Below are positions 1 through 6,600 of a stretch of DNA of 10,279 nucleotides, one piece after another; the first letter of the stretch is position 1; each line of letters starts with the position of its first letter. The position numbers and the translations under genes were made by a program. Origin of the DNA: Sergeia podlipaevii (lineage: Eukaryota; Euglenozoa; Kinetoplastea; Trypanosomatida; Trypanosomatidae); the NCBI GenBank assembly GCA_030849805.1, contig JASANZ010001700.1, positions 1-10,279 of the forward strand, read 5' to 3'. Under the pieces are notes generated by a model, which had not been told where the DNA came from, made no database searches, and saw nothing but the letters and a program-made list of their open reading frames with translations.

Positions 1-37
1 TTCTATTTCTACCTCCTTCCTTTGGTTTCTTGCTTGA

Positions 38-161
38 CTACAAATAGATAATTGATAATATGGAGGGTTTGGGAAGCATCAGCATCAATGAAAGAACAAA
101 AACGACAACAACACCGAAAAGCGATGTGGTAGTTTTTTTTTTCAAAAAAAAAAAAAAAAAA
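38..161 (-). promoter_or_regulatory. Candidate trans-splice acceptor for a gene beyond the left edge
   Basis: On the minus strand T18 (161-144) and a second pyrimidine-rich stretch near 110-90 precede TTTGTAG, whose AG is at 39-38. No other AG occurs between about 216 and 39. Such a long AG-free interval after a T tract suggests a splice acceptor, which would place another minus-strand gene just outside the window. The tract-to-AG distance is rather long, so confidence is moderate. Confidence 0.4.
133..161. repeat. T10-C-A18 self-complementary homopolymer block
   Basis: Ten T, one C and eighteen A are adjacent, so the block could fold back as an A/T hairpin on either strand. On the minus strand the T18 also serves as the pyrimidine tract of the candidate left-hand acceptor. 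Run lengths of this kind are prone to sequencing error. Confidence 0.8.
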
Positions 162-447
162 CAACGGCAAGTGAAAAAGGAGAAGTAAGTATCAACACGC
201 GTGCAGATAAACACACTTGACACTCGCATGCATAGTCATGACAATTTTTCTTTTCTTCTTTTGCTACTTATGTTTCGAAATTTACATTAAAAAATAAAAA
301 AACAACAAAGGCGAAAAAAAAAAAATGACGTGCTGAGAGAACAGACCCTCTTCAGTGCTTAAGCGAGCATGAGAGTAACCCTTCACAGCTAACATGTCTC
401 CCCACCCCCCATCCTTTCTATTTCTCATCCTCATTATAGAGTTATCC

Positions 448-1764
448 TCATACGCTCCTCAGTCCGCGCACGACGGCATCTGCAAACCACGCCACAGCCT
501 CTTCGTCTCCACCAAGCCTTCTCTCAAGATTATCCAGCAGGCGGCACACATCTACCGCGTTCCGTGGCTGAGCAACAACCAACTGCATCACTTCAGCATC
601 ACTGAGAAAATGAACCTGTCTTTGCCGAATGGTGTCGCTGTGCGCCACCGCCGCTGCTGCTAAGCCGCCATCATCATTGCGATTACCAGAGCCGCTGCTA
701 CTGCTCGTGACAGGCGCGAAGGAGAGAAATCCATTGGCGACAGGCGAGGTGTGAATATTCGTCGGTGGCGCCAACAGCGGGCGTAGCTTCACAGCTGCAG
801 CAGAAGCAGAGGCACCACCGTAGCTCCTTTTCTCTTCAGCAGACGCGCCAGACTCGCCCTTCACGCCCCCTCCAGCCCCCGCGGTGGACTTGCTGCCTAC
901 GCCGCATGTGCTTTCTGAATTACAAAAGGAGGCCGTGGCCGAGGCCCAGTACTGATGCGTGGGCTGAAGTTCATAGAGGACACGTTTCACTGCGTGTGCA
1001 AGCGCCACCTCCCTTTCTCTCCCCGCGCGTTCAAAGGCGTCGAGAAGAAGAGATACACACGCCACATGTCCTTCCGTACCCGGCTGCGTAGCGGCAAGGG
1101 CATCGAGACAGAACTGGTAGGTGACCGCGCCGCCTGCAAGAAGAACCCCCTTTGCTTCATCCCTCCGTGCATCGGTGTGCCCTTCTTCTTCCTCCTTCAC
1201 CGTCCCGTTGCCGGCGCTATTGTTGTTGCTGTTGTTTGCTCTAGTGGTGGTAGTGCGGCTGCTGTGCGAAGACATCGCCGGAGTGCTGCCGGGAAGCGGA
1301 AACACCGTGGTAGGCCCATACGTGTGCTTGATGGTCTGCGAGGCAGAGACCTCCTCCTCCTCCATGTCACCGTCTTCACGCGCGGCACCACTGCAGAGAT
1401 GCGAGTGGTTAGCGAGATAACTCATCAGCTTCACCTCCGTGAGCAGCACGACAAGATGAGCAGAAGAAGGCGACATGAGCAGAGCGGTGGTTGCGGCCGC
1501 CGCCGCTGCCGCGTCATTTATGCGCCGGCCATCTCCCCCACCCAGAGGAGTGCCGCTGCCGGTGCGATTGTTTTGATTCGCGCTGTTACTGCTAGCAAAT
1601 TTAGAAGCTAAGTAGTTGCTGCTCGCCCTACTCTGCGGGTCTGCTTGCTGAAGTTGCAAACAAAAAGGTGGATGCTGCGCGGCGTTGCGCTCATCACGGC
1701 GACGCCGCACGAGTGCGTAGACCTCGCCACATGTCATTGGGGTTCCCTCAGAAATAATGCGCAT
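448..1764 (-). CDS. Hypothetical trypanosomatid protein, 438 aa, with degenerate helical repeats
   Basis: I do not recognise this protein. It starts at ATG 1764-1762 and ends at TGA 450-448. The start is well supported: an in-frame TGA lies 12 codons upstream (1803-1801), and no ATG occurs between the candidate splice acceptor near 1995 and this codon. A second Met at residue 10 is the only close alternative. The ordered-looking parts are residues 11-40, 94-123, 212-272 and 384-438, all predicted helical by eye. They are separated by low-complexity stretches: Ala7 at 85-91, Glu4 at 135-138 and 191-194, an Asn/Ser-rich run near 176-186, and Gly/Ser/Ala-rich 285-325. Residues 226-266 and 398-435 look like copies of one motif (QP...LLD..ER.G..EE.A...AV.R.L). 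The 212-272 segment resembles PPR/TPR-type helix pairs, but this is weak. No signal peptide, membrane segment or catalytic motif is visible. It is very likely a real gene: the frame stays open for 1.3 kb in GC-rich DNA between AT-rich spacers. Confidence 0.85.
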   Translation of the reverse strand: MRIISEGTPMTCGEVYALVRRRRDERNAAQHPPFCLQLQQADPQSRASSNYLASKFASSNSANQNNRTGSGTPLGGGDGRRINDAAAAAAATTALLMSPSSAHLVVLLTEVKLMSYLANHSHLCSGAAREDGDMEEEEVSASQTIKHTYGPTTVFPLPGSTPAMSSHSSRTTTTRANNSNNNSAGNGTVKEEEEGHTDARRDEAKGVLLAGGAVTYQFCLDALAATQPGTEGHVACVSLLLDAFERAGREREVALAHAVKRVLYELQPTHQYWASATASFCNSESTCGVGSKSTAGAGGGVKGESGASAEEKRSYGGASASAAAVKLRPLLAPPTNIHTSPVANGFLSFAPVTSSSSGSGNRNDDGGLAAAAVAHSDTIRQRQVHFLSDAEVMQLVVAQPRNAVDVCRLLDNLERRLGGDEEAVAWFADAVVRGLRSV

Positions 1765-1994
1765 TTTTTTTTCTTTCCGTTTGCTGCTAATTGCTCTCTT
1801 TCAAACTATTGTTTCACCTGCGCAACTTGATAAAACTTTGCTTTCTTTTTTTTGGTAGTAGTCCTTCTTGTTTTTCTTTTTATCTATTGACCACTTCCTT
1901 GTGCCTCTCTTGATATCTTTTTCAATATTAGTAATGATAATAATTGAATTACCCAACCAGAATTTCTTTATTGTTATTACTACTCTGTCCTTTG

Positions 1995-2063
1995 CTGGAG
2001 AACAGACAAATACACACACACAAAAATAAATAAATAAATAAAAATAAAGAAAGAAAGGGAGGG
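1995..2063 (-). promoter_or_regulatory. Candidate spliced-leader trans-splice acceptor for the 438-aa gene
   Basis: On the minus strand a pyrimidine tract (2063-2041, CCCTCCCTTTCTTTCTTT then T-rich) is followed by no AG until TTCTCCAG, whose AG is at 1996-1995. The AG-free interval runs about 75 bases, starting after an (AG)6 run at 2082-2071. Splicing here would leave a 230-base leader with no upstream ATG, so the first ATG is the annotated start. The fit to trypanosomatid trans-splicing is good, but the exact site is inferred. Confidence 0.65.
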
Positions 2064-2112
2064 TGTGTGTCTCTCTCTCTCTGTGTATGTGTTTGTGAGT
2101 GTGAGAGTGTGT
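2023..2112. repeat. Cluster of simple repeats: TAAA units, CT and TG runs
   Basis: The block contains TAAA units at about 2027-2042, a purine patch, TG at 2063-2070, (CT)6 at 2071-2082 and imperfect TG repeats to about 2112. On the minus strand the TAAA units read as overlapping ATTTA, lying between the pyrimidine tract and the AG of the candidate acceptor. They would therefore be removed from the mature mRNA. Confidence 0.85.
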
Positions 2113-2280
2113 GTTGATGATTTGCAAGGAAAAAGGGGGGATATCACAACACCATATTAGCTTTACTAACAGAGGTTTTTTTTTCCTGTGCTAAAGTTAT
2201 AGATACGGAGAGACTTTTTTTTTTGTTTATTGAATCATTCGTTTACTTTTCACATGTTGTAACGTAGTTTTGCATTTGGC

Positions 2281-2295
2281 GCGCTGTGTGAGCGC
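2281..2295. repeat. Small GC-rich inverted repeat GCGCT-GTGTG-AGCGC
   Basis: A perfect 5-bp stem with a 5-base loop stands out in AT-rich surroundings. On the minus strand it would lie in or near the end of the PFK-2 3' UTR. The stem is too short to assign a role. Confidence 0.5.
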
Positions 2296-2331
2296 ATAAT
2301 AGAAAACAATATTGTCACCATCAATAAAGAT

Positions 2332-2365
2332 GATACAAATATATATATATACAAATATATATATG
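2332..2365. repeat. TA microsatellite with duplicated TACAAATATATATAT unit
   Basis: Two near-identical copies of a TACAAATATATATAT unit lie in tandem and are bounded by GATA on the left and GATAAC on the right. It looks like ordinary slippage-generated sequence in a 3' UTR or spacer. Confidence 0.8.
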
Positions 2366-2543
2366 ATAACAACAAAAAAAACAACAACAGTTTATGTACA
2401 CACATATTTTTGTGATTCGCCAAACATGCGAGGGGCGTAGAAAAAAGAAGAAGAAGAGAAAAATAAAAAAATATGCGTGGATGGTTCGTTCACACGATAC
2501 ATAAGGCCGCTATCAAAACACTTTTTGTTTTCCACACACACAC

Positions 2544-2544
2544 N
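2544..2544. other. Ambiguous base (N)
   Basis: A single unresolved base lies between a CA repeat and an A run. It reflects assembly or read uncertainty at simple sequence and affects no gene called here. Confidence 0.95.
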
Positions 2545-3598
2545 ACGAAAAAAAAAAAACTTTATGTTGATTTCTTCCCTACCCCCCATTCTTCTCCCCC
2601 CCCTCCTTCCTCCCCTTCATCTTCGTTGATATATAGTGCTCTAAACTTCAATTTAGTTTGCGCTTTACATTTCTGCGAAGTGCGAGCTGGGTTCTACAAA
2701 AAGGGTCCATATATATATAGCAGTTTCGGTTTTCTTCTCTTTTCCATTTTTTTTTTTTTTGGGGAGGAAGGCTACAAGTCTGGAGCAACATAATAGTAAT
2801 GAATAACATAGCAATTGTTTTAAAGTTGAAAAAAAAAAAAGCAATAGTAGTAGTAGCAATAACAATTATAAAACAAGAGTGATGCCTACCATAACACGTC
2901 ACCAACATTGCAAACAAACAAAAGCAATCGGCAACAGGAAAGAAGAAAACAAAAAAAGGGAAAAATGCGAGAAGATTTTTTTTTTTAAAAAAACAATAAT
3001 AAGAAAAATGATAAGAATGCACATATGTGTTATTCGCAATATATATAACGAGTAAAATGAAAAATAAATATATACAAAAATAAGCCAAAATATCAATACT
3101 ATAAGTGCGGCAAATGTTTGAAACACAAAGCAAAAAAAAAGTAAAATTCGGAGGAGTTTTTACAAAAGAAAAAAAAGAAAACGAGCAACACGTGAGTGCG
3201 CGTGTTGGGAAACACACACACACACTGACCCCCCATTTTTTTTTTCTTCTGGAGACCCCACACATGTGCGCACATATTTGTGTGACATACATTCATCTTC
3301 CGTACTTCTCTTACATTACTATTTGTTATATTTCCCAGACTATCTCTCTTTCTCCCCCTTTTGATTCAATTTTTTTTTTTTTAAAAAATTCATTACACCT
3401 AGTCACGTAGTGCACAGACATTCCATGTCGCTATTCTCTCTCTCTCTCCTTCTTTTTTTTTTTTTTTTAAACTTCTCCTCCCTCCTCCTTGCACTTTTGC
3501 TACTCACCGTATTTTCAGTGTGCTCTCCCACATCCCTTACCATTCTTCACCATATGGCCAGCAGCCTATTCTCGTGGTTTAGGCGTCGGCCTTTCATC

Positions 3599-3658
3599 AG
3601 AGGGAGAAAGAAGAAAAAAAAAGAAAGAAAAGAAGAAGGAGAGGAGACGAGAGGAGGA
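3599..3658 (-). promoter_or_regulatory. Polypyrimidine tract just after the PFK-2 stop codon
   Basis: On the minus strand 60 bases are pyrimidine apart from one G (opposite C3648), beginning 6 bases beyond the TAG stop. The first AG after it is at 3592-3591, in GATGAAAG. It has the form of a trans-splice acceptor, yet no convincing gene lies between it and 2063. It may be an alternative acceptor, part of polyadenylation control, or simple low-complexity 3' UTR. Confidence 0.45.
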
Positions 3659-3664
3659 CTGCGG

Positions 3665-6600
3665 CTACTCTGACTCGGCTTTGGGAGCAACCGTCGCAGC
3701 CATCATCTGCGCCTCCTCGCGCTCCTCCTCCGTGAGAGGATGCTCAGCAGTCGAGGCAGCTGCAGACGCGGACACGACGGCGGCGTTTGCCTGTCGCAAT
3801 GCCTCGGCAATCTCCTCCGTGTTGATTGTAGGCGAAGAGAGTGGCGCCAAGCTGGGTGGCTTCCATGCGTTGGGCAGCAGTGTGTGCACCGTGATCATGC
3901 CCTTGAGTCCAATCTCAATCACGCAGTCTCGCGGCAGACGCAGAGTCGGGGAAAGCTCCGGGATAACATCGGCGAAGAAGGCGACCATGCCCTGCGCTGG
4001 CACTGACGGCGCGACGACGAACACGGGAGACTGGGTCCGCATGACCGCCATTAAGGCAGGCTCCAGACGCACATTGACCTGTCGCGAGCACTCGCCACTG
4101 GGAAACTGCACGCAGTACGCGAGGCGCGGATCCGCCGTCGTAGGGATGTGCAGTAGCCATGGGAGAGCGTCCTTCACCTTGGCCGTGTAGGTGAGTAGTT
4201 GACAATCACATCCTCCCTGTTGTTGCTGTTGTTGCTGCTGCTGATGATGATAATGCTGATGGGAAGGAGAAGAGAACACGGGCGAAGAAACGGCGCTGGT
4301 TCCACCAACGGAGTCATAGAGCAACTTGGATAAGCGGGGGTACTTCTCGCTGACCCAGAGCGCCGTCTGCCCTCCGAAGCGGCCGTAGTTGATGTCGTCG
4401 AGCCCTGGAACCGGGCACAGCACCTCCTCCACCACCTCCTCTTCATCCTCATCGCTGGAGCGATCGTCGTCGTCGTCGTCGTCAAAAGATCCTTTCGCTG
4501 CCTTCTCCTCCGGTGTTTCTTCATGTGGGATCGCACTGATGTCACCCCCGGCAAGCGACATGAGCTCCTTCGCAGAGGGCAGCTGCTGACGCTGACGCTG
4601 CGGGGAAGGCGTGGAGGTGTCCAAAGTGTGCGCTGGCGGGTGAGACTCAGTGGGCGAGATGCGTCGGATCAACGTAGTCTGTGCCGTGGGAGACGCTCCA
4701 ACGGCAGTGTAGTGCATAGATGGCAGAATCTTCTTGGTGCCAGGTACATTGGGACTGCTGCGCACGGGCGAGGCAACGCCAGACGCGCTGGCCCCAGCAG
4801 CAGGGGATCCTCCAGATACAATCACTGACCCACCAGAGGCCGCAGTGCCAGAGACGCCGCCGCCGCCGTTGTGCAAGTCTTCCTCGTCGGCCTCCATGAG
4901 CGGCTTGAGTGAATTCAGTACGCTTGGGTTGGTAGCGTGGAGCACCACCATGTGAGGCACGTATCGATCCTGAATGAAGCGCTTGAGTGCTTGTGCGTAG
5001 GCCTCTCCGTGCACCGTAAGTCTCTCATCTCCACCGAAAATGTGGCTTCTGTCGCCGACGGTTTCACCAGGGAGAGCAATGTAGATGGGATAGGCAACAG
5101 GGTGGAGATTCTGAAGAAAGAATGCGATGCGGCTACCGAGACCAGTGTGAACGTTGTGCACGATAACATGGTGCTTCACGTTTATAATTTTGATGAAAGG
5201 AAGGCCCTCGTCGGGTTCTAGGGTCTCATAGACACGCTCGTACTGCCGAATGCGCTGTCGAAACTCGGCAATGACGGCGCTGGTGTCCTTCACATTCTTG
5301 AAGTCGTCATTATCGCATTTACTGCGTAAAATGTTCTCAGTGATGATGGCGTCGTCGGTGCAGACGGACTCAATAAAGAGAAGGCGGTACTTGACGCCGG
5401 TCTTGTCGGCTTGCTCGCTAAAGAAGCTCTTGAGCCACTCTCGACGTGTGCGAGTTGTGTTGGTGGCGTCAAGAATGCCAACCGCAAGCATGTGAGAGCT
5501 GACGAAGCGGACAAGATCCTCACAGGCCAGCTCTGCCATGCGCTCACGCAGTTCCTTGCCGCGCGGGTTATCGGGGTCAAAAAAATCTGCATTAGCCGTC
5601 CCTTCCACCCCGAGAAGCTCGCGACGGTAGTCCCCCGCGTTGAAGACGCGGCATGGAACACCTTTCCAGTTCATGTAGCGCACTAGTCGCTTACTAATAA
5701 AGCTCTTGCCACGCCCTGGCAGGCCCACCATGCATACAATTAGAGATACAGTGTCGGAGACGGTGGTAAAGCTGGAGTACTGCAGATGTTGAGCCTCCAC
5801 ATGCTTCTGCTCTTCTTCTTCTTCTTCTGCACGAAGTACCGGTAATGGAGAGCCTTCTCGGGTAGTGGTGGATGCAGGGCAAAGATCACCGCTCGTGTTG
5901 TTGATGCGCTGCTGCGGCGGGGCTAGCGACGGTGTTTGATAAAATTTCTTACGAGCTATCGTCTCTTGAGAAGCGGCAGCAGCAGCAGCAGCCATACGGT
6001 CCTTGGCGGGGAGTAGTAGAGGAGGGGAGACTGAGCTTGCTGTCGTGACGAGCCCATGTGCGGCTGCGTTCTTCGTCGCCACCGTCGGCGGCAGTGGCTG
6101 AGCCCCAGCGGGGCCCCCCACAAAGTTGCGTTGTAACACTACTGTAGTTTCCTGTCGGTAGTCCTCAAGGGTTTGCATACCGACATCAGGGAAGCTTTTC
6201 GGGGTCGGCGCTCCGGAAGCATGCAGAAGCGATGGATCAAAGTGGGATGCACTACCATTTCCATGCGCCGCCGGACTGTTGTTGTTGTTGTTGTTGTTGT
6301 TTGCCAATGCACCCGCCGCCGACGTCGCGGAAACCTCCGCAGTGCCGGATCGCCCAGGCGAGTTGCGCAGTGGACGCAGCATTGCTGAGGTCTCTGATCC
6401 GCCCATCACAATCTCGTTGTTTTCACTGTATACTTTCGTCATGGAGCACTGCAGAAGGCTATCCTTGCCTTCCTCCTTCACAAGGTGTGAGCCAGCAGAC
6501 GTCGTCGCTTCAGTAAAGAAGTCGCCGCCACCGAGGCTGCCGTGATCATTGTAATTGTGCTTTGTTCGGGTTGGTGCGCCACCTCCTTCATGGGTAGACT

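Larger units (their letters stand above)
1..447. other. 3' UTR and spacer downstream of the 438-aa gene
   Basis: Nothing here looks coding. On the minus strand it begins just after the TGA stop, is moderately mixed to about 330, then becomes AT-rich with A12 at 313-324 and a T10-C-A18 block at 133-161. A 63-residue frame at 229-38 on the minus strand consists of homopolymer-driven Phe, Lys and Val runs and is rejected. The left end carries a candidate acceptor for the next gene. Confidence 0.75.
1765..3664. other. Intergenic spacer of 1.9 kb between the two minus-strand genes
   Basis: This AT-rich stretch should hold the 3' UTR of the PFK-2 gene (right), the polyadenylation region, and the splice acceptor and 230-base leader of the 438-residue protein gene (left). 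It contains many A and T homopolymers of 9-16 bases, CA, CT, TG and TA microsatellites, and one ambiguous base at 2544. Open frames here encode Phe-, Lys- or Cys-rich low-complexity peptides with homopolymer-driven composition, and none looks real. I see no tRNA, rRNA or recognisable snoRNA. In kinetoplastids the polyadenylation site is set by the next polypyrimidine tract, so the PFK-2 mRNA probably ends somewhere around 2100-2600. Confidence 0.8.
3872..5092 (-). other. Fructose-2,6-bisphosphatase-like domain, catalytically dead (residues about 1720-2126)
   Basis: This histidine-phosphatase-fold domain follows the kinase domain as in bifunctional PFK-2/FBPase-2. Homology is visible in YPIYIALPGET (1720-1730), GGDERLTVHG (1739-1748), LDDINYG (1950-1956) with the following EKYP (1968-1971), FPSGE (2049-2053) and RLEPALM (2061-2067). 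The active site is gone. The phosphate-accepting His of RHG is Pro1727, with its neighbouring Arg replaced by Leu1726. The catalytic Glu of the AGVCEEM motif aligns with Gly1959. The second His (CHQA motif) aligns with Pro2081 in VAPSV. The domain may persist as a structural or regulatory unit. Two insertions interrupt it (about 1791-1942 and 1981-2013). Confidence 0.85.

Noticed and set aside
955..1611. Plus-strand open frame of 218 residues
   Set aside because: It lies antisense to the 438-residue gene. Its Arg/His/Cys-rich composition is that of a shadow frame of GC-rich coding DNA, and the opposite strand has better start and acceptor signals.
2648..3292. Minus-strand open frame of 214 residues in the spacer
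   Set aside because: It is dominated by Phe, Lys, Cys and Ile from homopolymers, with no motif; two overlapping frames look the same. The apparent hydrophobic segments come from T runs.
1765..3664. tRNA, snoRNA, mobile element or CRISPR in the spacer
   Set aside because: I found no cloverleaf, C/D or H/ACA pattern, no transposase or reverse transcriptase frame, and no regularly spaced repeats; the repeats present are simple microsatellites.
3489..4190. Plus-strand open frame of 233 residues
   Set aside because: It runs antisense into the end of the PFK-2 gene, where the minus strand encodes recognisable phosphatase-like sequence, and its first third is the Lys/Glu-rich purine tract.
3872..5092. 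Active fructose-2,6-bisphosphatase
   Set aside because: The phosphate-accepting His, the catalytic Glu and the second His are all replaced.
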